Under the pieces are notes generated by a model. The model worked only from the letters and a program-made list of their open reading frames with translations, ran no database searches and was not told the DNA's origin. Made by a program: the position numbers and the translations under genes. A DNA stretch of 64,000 bases from Rhytidiadelphus loreus (lineage: Eukaryota; Streptophyta; Bryopsida; Hypnales; Hylocomiaceae), in contig OX344765.1 in assembly GCA_947034895.1 (NCBI GenBank), positions 13,831,001 through 13,895,000 on the forward strand, written 5' to 3'. Below, piece by piece: positions 35,401 through 47,296 of this stretch (the stretch's first letter is position 1; every line of letters starts with the position of its first letter).

Positions 35401-37845
35401 GTCAGTTGACAAGTCTGGCACTCCCAATGGCACGATGGCCATCTTATTCCATACAGACGTTGTGGCTTTTTCAAAAGAATTGGATCCTAGTGAAGGGTGG
35501 GAGGGTCAGACAAAAGAAGCAAAGAGTCGCATCCTTCAGCGCCTCATGCAAGACTATGAGATATATGGAGAAGCAAACTTCTTGAGTCCAAAGTACTTGA
35601 AGAAAGAGGTTGGCAATGCACTCATTCAGATGAGATACAATCTGAATCAGATCATTGACAAAGGTGGTCCACGGCCTGCAGATGTGCATCCTAATTTTTG
35701 GAAAGCTCTTAAAGACAAGAGAGATTTGCAAGAGTCGAAAGACAAGTCAGAGAGAATGGCAACAATTGCAAAGAGTCGGGCAAACAGGAACACCACAAAG
35801 AAAGCAGTGGAGCAGGCGGCTATAGTAAGGCTTGTACGTCTTCAGCATACTCAATTCGTCCATATTTATGATAATAACCATTCACATTATGTTTGTACTT
35901 TCCCCTTCCATGTCTAATTGAATTCCAATTTGTATAGCGCTTGTTGTTTGCTAGTGAAGACAAATATGTTGTTGCAACTTGCAAAGTATGCTAGAAGGAT
36001 GTCATGTCGCTATTGTGCACGAGCACCTCTAATATATAGGTACTGCAAATGTGCATGATATTGGTATCTCTATTTTGATGGTCACTTGTTTCAGTGTTTT
36101 AGTGAAGGGTTTTTTTGTGGACTTTAATTCTTACTTTCTGTGTATAGACGCTGCACCTTGATCGCGAACCTCTGAGTACAGAGATTGAAGAAGCTGTGCA
36201 GCAAGACCTATTGTTAATGCAAGAGGCTACTGCTGAGAAGAGAAAGCAGAAAATGAAAGCAAGTTCCAGCAAATCTATCGTACAAGCTATGGCAGATGTT
36301 GAGAAATGTTTGCAAGCAGTAGAAGATTTCATGTCGAAGTGGTCATCTAAGTTCGAATTGTGGGACATTGTAATCCAGCAATTGCAAGAGCCAGACTATT
36401 CTCTATCCAAGAAACGACAGAATGATATAGCCAATGACAATACTAACGTGAGCCCCGCAGACGTCAGTGCACCTGAGGAGTCCGAAGATGAGGGGGAGCT
36501 TCCTACTAATGAACAACTTGTCGACAGTGAAGCCTCAGAAGACGACAGTGGACAGGACAGTGAATCAAAGGATGAAATACACGAAGAACGCTATGAACCA
36601 ACAATGTCTGTGAAGTCGCAAGGAACCACTGCCTTGCATACTCATGAGGACACAGCTGTAGCCTTCAACTCTTTCCGAAGTTCTAGTCTGAAAGTTCAGT
36701 ACTGAAAGTCTTGCCAGTCACTTCTGCTAGTAGCATTGATAATGGCAAAGGCAAAAGCAACGTAGTTGTGCAGAACACTGAGAAGTTGAACGTTGTACAA
36801 AAGAAGGTAAGTACGTGTCATTGCCTACGCACTCAACAATTAGCCTATTTGTGCATCTATATTGTTGTAGTATCTTATAGTCTTACAAATGCAAGTAGAG
36901 ATAGCAAAATCGTTGTTGTTGTTTAGTTTCATTCTGTGGACGTTGTAGGTGACGCTACTCAAGTCTTCTGCACGTTCTGCTGAGAAGGCTATGAAGACAT
37001 TGGAGGATGCTCAAGTAATGTCATGTACAGTTTTTACACAGAAATGGATGTACGAGTCAGCAACGGTAAATATTGTCACTTCCCGTATGACTAATTGATC
37101 ACATGTAGACAAGACGTGGGGTACATAAGCTACTGAAATGTTGTGCTTTATTTCATCTGAAATTGCAGGTGACAAAGATGGGAGGACAGGAATTGAGACC
37201 TACAAAGCGAGCGAAGGTCAATGAAAAAACCAAAAAAAACTGCAGTACAGTTGGAACAAGAGAATGCGGAAGGAACTACTAATCCACTTGACTGTGCAAC
37301 AGACAATGCCAAACCTCCTCCTCCTCGTAGTAGAAATGCTCAACGGAAAGGGGAGGGGACAGCAGGGAAGGTATGTCACAAATCATCTTCCTCCTCAGTA
37401 ATGGATGACAAGCTAAACAAGCGTACGAATCAGTTCTATTGTTTCTATGGAACAGTACGCACTGTACAATGAATACTGAATGGGACATGGCATCATAGCA
37501 TATGGAGTTGTACAAAAACAACTTTTGGAAGCCCAGAAAACGTTTGCATGCATTGCCCATCATGGCACAGTACTCACATTTTTGTCTACTTCAACATCAA
37601 CGTAGCTTGACCTCTTCTTATGTCACATTAAATAAAATGTAGTTTAAGCATTGTTGTAGGGGGCATCATGCAACGTTCGGAATTCTACAATTTTTAGCCA
37701 AGTATGAAATGTGTATGTGTAGTATGAAATTGAAATTGAAACTGCCTTTGAGGGAGACGGTTCTACCAACTCAGAAAAGCTCATCTATGTTGCAGAGGGG
37801 AAAATAGAATGCACGATGGCACTTACCGAAAGCACAACACTGTAA
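32480..37845 (+). pseudogene. TnpA-like (Transposase_24-like) CACTA accessory gene, seven exons, two frameshifts
   Basis: Probable DNA-binding accessory transposase of the inner CACTA. Exons, all GT-AG and phase-consistent, are 32480-32764, 34475-34949, 35106-35824, 36148-36806, 36949-37065, 37169-37370 and 37723-37845 (stop TAA at 37843); the length is about 854 codons once the lesions are discounted. Exon 2 encodes a proline/arginine/glycine-rich region (RGPPPRQWSPLPYRGGRDY). Exon 3 holds the conserved core: FWKALKDKRD followed by SERMATIAKSRANR, resembling the Transposase_24 (Ptta/En/Spm) signature. Exon 4 has a helical, Lys-rich start and an acidic stretch (PEESEDEGELPTNEQ). Lesions: a 14-bp insertion in exon 4 (the CTGAAAG repeat at 36688-36694 and 36702-36708) and an extra base in the eight-A run at 37232-37239 in exon 6. 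The family assignment is from recalled motif similarity; exons 1, 5 and 7 are less certain. Confidence 0.65.
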
Positions 37846-40800
37846 GTTCAAAGCTATTGACTTGTAGAGTTCTCATGTAATTTTTTGTAGTTTTTCATTG
37901 TAAAGTTTTCATCCTCACAATCAGTTGTTGGTGATGTAGATAGTGTACAGCATTGCAATGTTGTTATAGAGTTTCCTTGTTTAGTATGTCGTAATGTTGA
38001 CATTGTGGTCACAAAGCACATTGTTGTTTCATGATGGCATGGAATCATGGACCAACAGTAGGACACGTTGCTGATGTTCATGTTGTAGTCAACGTCTATT
38101 GTAGTAGTGGGCGACTCTATATTGGAGACATGCACAATGGAGGCATTGTGGCATGTTCAATCTCAAAGGATGGGTTGCACTGTCAACCTCGTTCCTCCTT
38201 TCTCTAATGAAAATGGCTATATATGAACTTCCCTTTGGAGCTCATGAGGACTGAGTGTTTATAGTCTATACACATAGTTTTTGCAGTTGCTTTGACGGTA
38301 GAAGTCAACGACGGTAGTCTAAGGCTCTAAGCCTACAACGCATATGAATTGCAGAATACTAGATTTTTTATTCTCAGCAAGGTTGACATGTTCTTTTTCA
38401 TAGTAGAATGGGAAATGTACACTTGCGATTTTGCAAATGCTAGTAGCCTTCTCGACAATGGAAAGGTGTGGTTCATTTTGTATTGAAATGTATTATTCTA
38501 GTATTGATTGAAGCATGCATTAGTACTTCATGTAGAACTAATGCTTTGCCAATGTAGTAATATTGTACTGTGTGGTCATGTTTGTGTCAACCACAATGGT
38601 AATGTTCTCCAATTGATAATGTTTTTACATTTCTGATGATGATGATGTTGATCACTGTCATATACATGTTTACTACTTCCATTAGTTCGATTACAATGAT
38701 TGAAATAGTAGGATTGAAGTAAATACAAAGTAGTAGCTTTGTGTATAACAAACTTTTCCATCTGTAGTGAAGCAAAATGATTGCAAAGGTACTTTGTATT
38801 GACTTCCCTTTACGAAGTGAAAGCAGAAGAGGCATGATGAAGATCACTTGAGGCCAGCCATGAGCTTCACAATATGTGAAGTTATGATGGAAAATACAAG
38901 GTACATGCAATGGCAGCATTGAGCAAGTGAAGTAGGAAGGAAGTTCATGTTGTTTCACGGTATTGTCCACATGCGATCGTTACAGAATACATTGATTGCC
39001 ATCAAGAATTTGGTGCTCAACGCTAGAGATGTCAATGAAGGTGGCGAAGACGAGGAAAGAACGACACTGTCATTTTAACACAAGCAGCAACAACTGTAGG
39101 GAAGACGACTGCCACAAATTCCAGGTACACATTATTGTTTCCAACAAGGATATGCATATGCTTACATGAAAAATGCAAGTACACAAAATAGTAGAAACTT
39201 GTTCTCTATAAGGCACCACATTTGATTGCAATTTTGGCAAGATTATATAAAGAATGATGTTGACCACCTCCGTGCTCTTCTTCTAGTATTCCTAAACAAT
39301 ATGCAATTAAAATGTGCCATGCAAGGGAGCATGGCGGTTGCATGTGGCACTCTGATTCAGAGCTGCCTCCACACTAGATGTTGATAATAGAGGTTGCTTT
39401 GTACAAGCACAACACCGCTATCTGAAAATCAAAATGCTATACATGTTTGTGAGGAGGACCACATAAGTGGCTTCAAATCCTTCAATGCATATAAGTGTCT
39501 TCAAAGCAACCATAATAGGCTAGTATTTTCGCAGAGCATAGTCAGAAATGTGTTGTTCTACTACTAAGATGAAGTATTTTGGTGAAGACATGATGATCTC
39601 TTGTAGTTCAGTCTTTCATGATGATAGGAAGCTTGCAACACTAAAAAACCTTTTGTTTACTTCAACGTCATACTTGTTTTTCATGACGCAGACATTTACA
39701 GTGTGTTCTCTATCATTCAGCTGCGAAAGAAAGCATTTTGTGCATCAAGCATGCCACCCAATGAAGTGCTCATTGTCTAATCACGACCAACTGACTTTCA
39801 TATTCGTGGACAATTACTACATTCAATGGATAAGAGGGTTAACAGTATTGTTGGAGACAGAGATTGGAAAGACATGACATTTGTATAGATGTAAGAACGT
39901 CGTCTTCGTTGGCAGCAAAGGTTCGCCCTTTCAAGAAATAGAAGTCCTACAATGCATATGACGTTCCATTTTTCAACAGCTCATATTCAGTAGTTGTTGT
40001 GTGCACCATAATGGCTACATTTGCTCATACGAACCAGGTTTGACAAAAATTCCTTGTATGTTGCCTTGCCAACATTTTGTGCTACACAAATATGTATGTT
40101 TTTCCATCTTAATGTTGGATGACCATGTTTTTCGATGTCAGTTGTCTTGCATAGGACAATGCGTCTACCACTGACTGTTCGGAGGCTCTGCTTATGGCAA
40201 ATGTGTTCTTGTCGAAATGAAGTTACATCATGTAGTGTACGTGTTTCCCTTTATTTTGTTATGCGCACAAATGTTTGTGCTAGAGATGTAAACTGCAATG
40301 GTTGTTGACATTGTTTCGTGTCATTGTTTACAGATCACATACAAATAGTAGCATGTTTTCTTGTCAATTCATTGAAATGTGTTTTGTTCATGTACAATAC
40401 TTTGAAGGTCACTTTTTGAAAATGGTGTTAGACCGAACAAGAGGTATATAGCTATCTTACTGAAAATAATGTATTGGATCTTGTCATGCAAGTAGAAGCT
40501 ATGTATTGGACTACAACAATAGCAATTTTGAGGTTCTCCGCCGCGTTTTGGCAGCATAACTTGCTTGGTACTAGGAAGACTAGAAGTACACATGCTTGCA
40601 ATGTCCAAGGGAGTAATAAGTTGAAGGTTTCCTTCCATTATTCCTTTGCGTACAACAAGAGATACATGAACTATGTTGTTTGTCTTGTATCTGGAAAATG
40701 TTACATGAAACCAGTGCCACTTATTGTAGACTGTTGATATACAATGTATTCTTGATACGTACCATGCTTGTAGACTGTAAAGGACAGCAAGAAACACTTT

Positions 40801-43736
40801 TCTTCAGGCTACTGGATGTGAACAAAGTGAAGAACCGTTCAGTGTCCACATAGTACGGTATGATTTCCAATCCCTCCACTATCAGCTTCTTCTTGAAACA
40901 TGTGAAGCTATGTTATCATAAGAGTACAAATGGCACATGTTGACTTAGTTGGATACAACAGCAAGTGAAATCTACGGGATTAATTGAAAATAATACTAAG
41001 AAGAATGTTTATTTTGTGATCAAAGAAGATGAAGATTTCAATTTCAATTTCAAGTGCGAAAGCCTCCAAAGTAGAGGATTTCAGATGTGTCACTTTCATG
41101 AATATGCTATTGTAGGTCATGTATGGACGTGCGTATGGAGGTACAATTTTAGTTTCCAGCTTGCAAGGAAGTGTATCGGCAACATCAAAGCACAGTACAG
41201 GTACCATGAGCTTTCAGAACACTAGAAATTTGTGTCCACTCTCTTAGGGAATTGCTCGGAAGGAAGTAGTCCTAGATCTCATAATCATGGATACAATGTC
41301 ACGCATTGCAAAAACACTAGTATAATGACAGTGTTTGTTACTCTGTAGAGAACATGATTGTACCAACGGCAGAACATCTTTCTAGCTTACAATTTGCCTA
41401 TACCTTCTTCTATCATTTGCCATTGAAGCAGAACTACAATATCATAGCATGGATTGCATATTTTAGTGAACGACATTGCTTTGCAACACATGTGTATACT
41501 ATGCACATGCAATTGCTGTGAGTGGAAAAAGTGGCTTCAGAAATTGCTGAAAATAGGACATTGACATAGTGCTATTTTGTAAGTATTGGACACTATTTGC
41601 ATAGTAGCTTCCAGAAAATGTGACCCCAATTGACAATTCAGAGCTTGAAGTAGCATGTGCCAAACCAATGCTGTCATGGAAATTCACGTACTTACTTTCT
41701 TGAATCAAAACTACAAGAACTAAAGCTATAGAATTCAATGATGTATTGTTCTACATATGACAAATGTCTAGTCAAGAGATTGTATATAGGAGGGTATGAA
41801 ATAATGCACACATAAGCATGTTATGTAGAAGCTTCTCTGTTGTTACTGTGAAGCTCAAAGGTTTGCAGCATTTGTCCTTCTGCACTAGGGATTCAGCATT
41901 CACTAAGTATTGTGACAATGAGGAAGAGCAAGTGTTTCATAGTCATGTACCTCCGTGTGACATGTACTTGCACAAATCATACATTTTACACTATTGATGT
42001 AGTTTGAAGAATGAATCCTCTTTGTTTCCACGCCTAAGAGGTTGGTTGAAACCCTTATTTTGCTTGCAATTAGAGGATGCATCATAAGTACCGAAGTTGT
42101 CCGCTTAATTTAACTACCTTCTTGTTTGCTGAATTCTACAATTCCATTGATTTCTTGGATTACTCGTTTCATTTTTGCAGATATGTAATCCAGCCATGCA
42201 TAAATGTATTGCAGCAGCCATTTCGTCACAAGATTAGAATCATGGAACTTCTTCTATGTGCACTGCGTATGTTATTCTACAAAGACATCAAAGTATTCCT
42301 ATAATTTCTTTGAAAGCAACATGGGACTCCATTACTAAAGGTTAGTTCCACAAATATTGTTTCATATGCATTATGTAATTTGTTTGTTAATAGGTATAGA
42401 CTTGTTTAGAGATCTTCAAAGGGAAGAATGTGTAGTGATGTCTTCATTTTCTGAGCCTCACATGATTGCTATTGTCATGTGCAGTCACTTCAGTATAAAT
42501 GCATGAACATGTTTTACAAGAGTTGGTTCTTCTCTAAGAAAGGCAAGTTCTAACGTAGCTCCGGTATTTCCAGTTCTCTTTTAACGTAGCTAATAGTGTG
42601 CACAAAAATGTCTACATGTAGGTCTTCCCACAGATTAAGTTATTTAATACTATAAAATAGCTTATGTCATCAAAGGTGCGAGATGTGGCTACTAGAAACT
42701 GAAATGCAAGAAAGGCATGACCTTTGACAATGTTGTTAACCATGGCAAAAAAGCTTCATCATCACTAGCATACATCAGTGACATGCACATCACTATATAG
42801 TCATTTATGTTCCATTTCAGAATTGTCTATGATGTATATGTGAAGATGTAACAACATCACACAAAGTACCTTCTAGGAATTGTAATGTCATGTCTCCAAC
42901 AACACAAATACTGTTGGACAGGTATGAAAGGGAGGTCTTCCATGCCGACCTTCTTGTACTAGCAAACCTTCTAGACTTCCTTTTCTTTAGAGCATGAACT
43001 TTTTCTTGCTACATATAGATTACTGAAATAGATTTAACGAAGTTTTTTGTGCAACTGTGCAGTGTATATGTAGAACAAGGTCAGAACTTCGAGATCTATT
43101 TCAGTAGACTACGTTATATCATTTCAACTAGTGGACTGTACAATGCTTATGGCAAGCAAGCTGTGCGGAGAACATGGCTACCATGTCCAACAGGTTAGCA
43201 TTCTGGAATAGTCCAAAATCAACACTATGAACTGACTCATGAAGGCCAATGAGAACAATAGCGGGTACGCTTATCATTTACAAATGGTAAACTTAGTCAT
43301 TAAAAGCATCAATTTCTGCTAGAAATGTTGTTCTAGAAACTTTCTTCTACAAGTCTATATATATTCTAAGCATACATTCTCAAACATTTGGTCTCTATAC
43401 AAACCGTGTCCTCTATCATTCTGTTTCCTACAATTCTTCTCTATCATTTCTGCATGTGCGTGATCTGGCGAAAAAAGTAGCACAGTAATGCATGTGTTCC
43501 ATTTCGGTTCACATTTGTAGGTGTAACATAATGCTAAGTGGTTGCACTTTCGTATGGCCAATTTCTGGAATTAATTCAATCAACATTGCTACTTTGTGCC
43601 ATGCTACTAGCACGCACATTTGTACATGAAGTAGGCAAAAAACACGTTCTTAGCATTCTGTAGTCAACACTTCATGTTTTGGAAAACAAATTCCTTTGCA
43701 CTGAAATTAAGGAATCCATGTTAGTTGCGTTCATAA
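37846..43736. other. CACTA interior, right side, about 6 kb without a recognisable gene
   Basis: The composition resembles the rest of the inner CACTA (many short motifs such as 'acatgt' and 'gtagtag'), but stops are frequent in all frames. The frames at 38587-38970, 40369-40797 and 39548-39877 show no domain and no splice-supported continuation. It may hold decayed captured sequence or subterminal binding sites. Confidence 0.5.
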
Positions 43737-43864
43737 AAACACAAGAATAGCTAGCAAAACACGTTCTGAATGTAATGAATTTTCAAATGCACGTCATGGC
43801 AAACACAAGAATAGCTAGCAAAGCACGTTCTGAACATGATGAATTTTCAAATGCACGTCATGGC
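43737..43864. repeat. 64-bp tandem repeat in CACTA subterminal region
   Basis: Two copies with period 64 begin at 43737 and 43801, each containing 'acaagaatagctagcaaa' and 'gaattttcaaatgcacgtca', and differ at a few positions. A third copy starts (aaacaca) and diverges. Subterminal repeats of CACTA elements commonly bind the TnpA-type protein; that role here is inferred from position, about 420 bp from the element end. Confidence 0.85.
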
Positions 43865-45297
43865 AAACACAGTTCTCCATACAGAACTAACACGTGTCAA
43901 ACGACAAACACCCCACATCTGACAAATTTGTCAGAAAACGATACAATGCATGCTCTGACATAATTATCCATTGCCAAACATATGTCATAGAATTATAGGT
44001 AGACCATCGAAATGCCAGATGGCAGCTGAAATCCACAGTGGTCCTCAAAAAATAAATACTATTACACGTTCGTAATGACATGGCCAAAAAAACGACTTTC
44101 CAGAATACAGCTTCCAAGACGTTCAACAAGGCAATCAAAACAATCAACATGATCATTTTACCATATCAAATGCATAAACTTCAACAACTGCCAGCTGATA
44201 TGGCCGTGTTTCTTCTGAGTATTTCTGGAAACGCGTTTTCTGCGTTTCCATCACATTTTCTGGAACATACATTTCTACTAGTGCGTGTATGTTTTTTTGA
44301 ACATCAAATAAAACATGGTGACATTTACTAGAACGTCCCAAAAAACATGGAAGTACCACATCGACTAAGGTTTTTGGATTTACTTGGGTAAATTTTTGTA
44401 AGTTATTGTAGGCTAATGTAAAATGCTGACCGGATGTGAAAAAAATTGAGAAAGAGTAGCCATGTGGCATGCTTTGAAAAAAAATAAAAATTGATGGATG
44501 TATACTATGGATGAAAAAAGAATCTCTTTATACAAGTGGGGTGGTAGGAAGTAAGACAAACCATATGGGATATGTAAAGCAATCTTTTTTTCAAAATTGA
44601 ATGTTTAAATAAACATCCACATGTTTAAAACAACCTCTAGATGTCGGACATAACATGTAGATGTCAAAAAAAACGTCCTCATGTTTAAAACAACATCCAC
44701 ATATAATGTAGTCAAGTTCTCATTTGTGAATTATCCCATATCCTTTGTCATGAATGGATGATGAATTTCAGCATAAAAGGGACCTCTCCACCCTTCATTC
44801 TCACTAAATGCCAATGAAATAATTACTTAACTTTGCCATTAAAAATTCTTTTGAGTAGACAGTAAATTCTTGGTGAATTTGACAATTTTTCTTTTTCATT
44901 TTTTTTGGAGTTTAAAAATTATTATTATTATTTTAAATAATTATTTCATACAATTAATGCCATTTGTATTTTTTAGTGAGGCACATCACGTGTTGTATTA
45001 TGACGATGATTTTTTTATTAATAAAAAAAGACATTGCCCGAACAAAAAAATGATGATGTGGCTGCCATGTGGCATCTACATGGCAAGCATTTGGAGAGTG
45101 AAAACACAAGGTATCAACAATTGTTTTCATGAAACATGCAGACATTAGGGCATGTTATAGTAGATTTCAGCCGTTTGTGGAAATGCCGCCTACAACGGAT
45201 TTTAGATGACATTAGAGTTGACATACCTTTAATTGAAAAAAACATACTTTCACGTCTTTAAAAACACCACTAAAAACATGAGTTTCTTCTAGTGGCT

Positions 45298-47144
45298 ATA
45301 GCTTGTCATATCACACCAAGTCCATGAGTAATCTGCTCTAGCATGGCTACTGATGAAGATGGCAGCAAATGCAGAGCAAGTGTACTATGGGTTGAATTAG
45401 TCACGTCAAAAATTGAATGAGGGTGTGTCTTTGATATGTACAACTGAACAAGAAGTAACTATCCACTGAAAAGAATTTTGACCCTGATACAAACAAAGAA
45501 GAAATAGAATTGAGAGCTTAAAACCAAGTGAAGAATCTGTTCAAAATAGTCTGAGTATGCATCTTAGTTCAAATTGTGTTCCGTGAAATGAGCTTGGTGC
45601 TCAGTATGGAATACTTACAAAACATGAATGGCCAAGCCACAAGACAGTTGGTGCCATTGTGATGCTATCTATAGATCTAGCTTGGATAAGTCTGTGATCA
45701 TCAATTACATATGTATAACTTTGATCACAACAACTAGGGTTAAGATTTCAACTTCTTTGTGGTGGACACCAATCCTCAAAGAGCTACACGGATTTGTCCT
45801 ACTAGTGAGTCGGCATCACCGAGAGAATTTGCATCACTGAGAGAATTTGCATCACTCGCCACAAAATTTCCACATTATTTAATTTTAATTTGTGAAAATT
45901 GGAATACAATACAGTAATATTCCAACCTGAAATAGTGTGATATTGATAAATTAGTGTTGCATGCACTAATAAGACAAAGCAATGCATTTCTACACAAGAA
46001 AGAAGGGGTGGAAAAAATAGATGATTGAAATCCCCCAAAACATCTTTGAAAAATATAATATTTGCCAATTTAGGTGAAGCTCTTAATTTTAAAAAGCAGT
46101 ATATATCTCTTATATTGAATGTAAATGATATCATAATTTTCATCCATCATGTTTTTATCCACATATTTTTTCATCCATTCATTCTTATTATGACCCCAAT
46201 GACATCTTTTCAACTTCATAATGAAAAACCGCAAACCACCACCTACCTAACACCACCATCTTCACTCTATGAACATCTCCAAAGTCAATACATATGGTCT
46301 CTATTGAAGAAATGATTTTAGAATCTCAACCAAAAAATATTGTGGCCCTTTATAATTTTTGCACACAAATATCCAAATGTTGCATTCTTTAGTGCGTTGG
46401 AACCTCTTTTACTTACCAATAAGAATATATGAAATTTTGACCAATCTAATAATAGTAATTAGGCATAATAGAAAAAAAATGGTGGTTTGAGGGGTACCTA
46501 CTTTAGGTTGCTGAAACCTTTCATGGATGATTGCATTCCAACGTGATCCATTTCTAGTAATTATGACAATACACAAGTAATGGATGGATGCAAAACCATG
46601 GATGATTTTATTTACCTCCTTGCATTCTATTCTAGGGGTACTTGTTGTACTTCTAATAAGACAACCCCAAAGATAAATATCTAGTTTGTTTTCCAAAATA
46701 AAATTAAAATAGTTAAAATCCTACACAATCTATACCTTAAATGAGGCTATTTGTTTTGTTTGTTACAGTGCAATCTTCAAAATCATGCATACCCTTATTG
46801 TGTTCTTGGTACTATTGGAAAGCTTTGTGTGAGGAAGAGTGCACGAGCTTTGCTTCATGGCATTTGAACCTATGGTGTGAATGATTTTAAATTTCAAAAT
46901 TTTACGAACAAAAAATTTAGAAAATTACTTTAACTTTTATCTTAATGGCATAGGGGACACTAGTGAAAATGAAATCAAAATTTGTCAAAAAAAGGGTCGG
47001 CCTTTTGATTCTTTGGACATCCAAGGGTGGGCGGCCTGGGGGCATTCATTGTTGATTCCTTTTTTGGTCTTATCAAGGCCTAATTCGCCAATTTAGGCTT
47101 TATTTTTTTTATATTGGGTTATTTAGTCTCTAGGGGCAAACAAG
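45298..47144. other. AT-rich intergenic DNA right of the CACTA element
   Basis: No gene is supported. A short direct repeat (gagagaatttgcatcact, period 19) lies at about 45820-45856. The frame at 45802-46143 minus extends over this repeat and has no domain. Confidence 0.5.
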
Positions 47145-47296
47145 GTAAACTACCCCATTCTAGGCCAAATGGGAACAAGCCCATTGTGGGCTAAATTATG
47201 TTCGTGGTGTACATATGAGAACTTGAATGTACACCACTAATATAATTTAACCCACATTGGGCTTGCTCCCATTTGGTCTGGAATGAGGTAATTTAC
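47145..47296. repeat. Long imperfect hairpin (foldback MITE or small-RNA precursor-like)
   Basis: Two arms of about 60 bp are inverted complements with scattered mismatches: 'ccaaatgggaacaagcccat' on the left pairs with 'attgggcttgctcccatttgg' on the right, and the pairing continues into 'gtggtgtaca' / 'tgtacaccac' near the loop. The hairpin spans 152 bp. Confidence 0.85.

Larger units (their letters stand above)
21947..44283. mobile_element. Inner CACTA (En/Spm) transposon, 22.3 kb, with TNP2 and TnpA-like genes
   Basis: The left end CACTAGTAGAAAAC and the right end (reverse complement CACTAGTAGAAATG) agree for 12 bp and then share TATGTT. The 3-bp target duplication CGT is exact (21944-21946 and 44284-44286). 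Inside are a TNP2-type transposase gene (minus strand, 28780-23876), a divergent TnpA-like gene (plus strand, 32480-37845), a possible small cysteine-rich gene, and subterminal repeats including a 64-bp tandem repeat near the right end. It was inserted into an older small CACTA element of a related TIR type. Confidence 0.93.
21781..45294. mobile_element. Outer CACTA element (non-autonomous, about 1.2 kb without its insertion)
   Basis: The left end CACTACAAGAAACCCGTGTT mirrors the right end, whose reverse complement is CACTAGAAGAAACTCATGTT, followed in both by a GTGGTGTT motif within the next 10 bases. The 3-bp target duplication GCT flanks it at 21778-21780 and 45295-45297. Only 166 bp on the left and 1008 bp on the right belong to this element; everything between is the inner CACTA. 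The right part has short subterminal repeats such as 'acatgtttaaaacaac' near 44620-44700 and no gene. Confidence 0.9.

Noticed and set aside
40369..40797. 142-codon minus-strand frame in the right half of the inner CACTA
   Set aside because: No domain, no start context and no phase-compatible neighbours; a plus-strand frame overlaps it.
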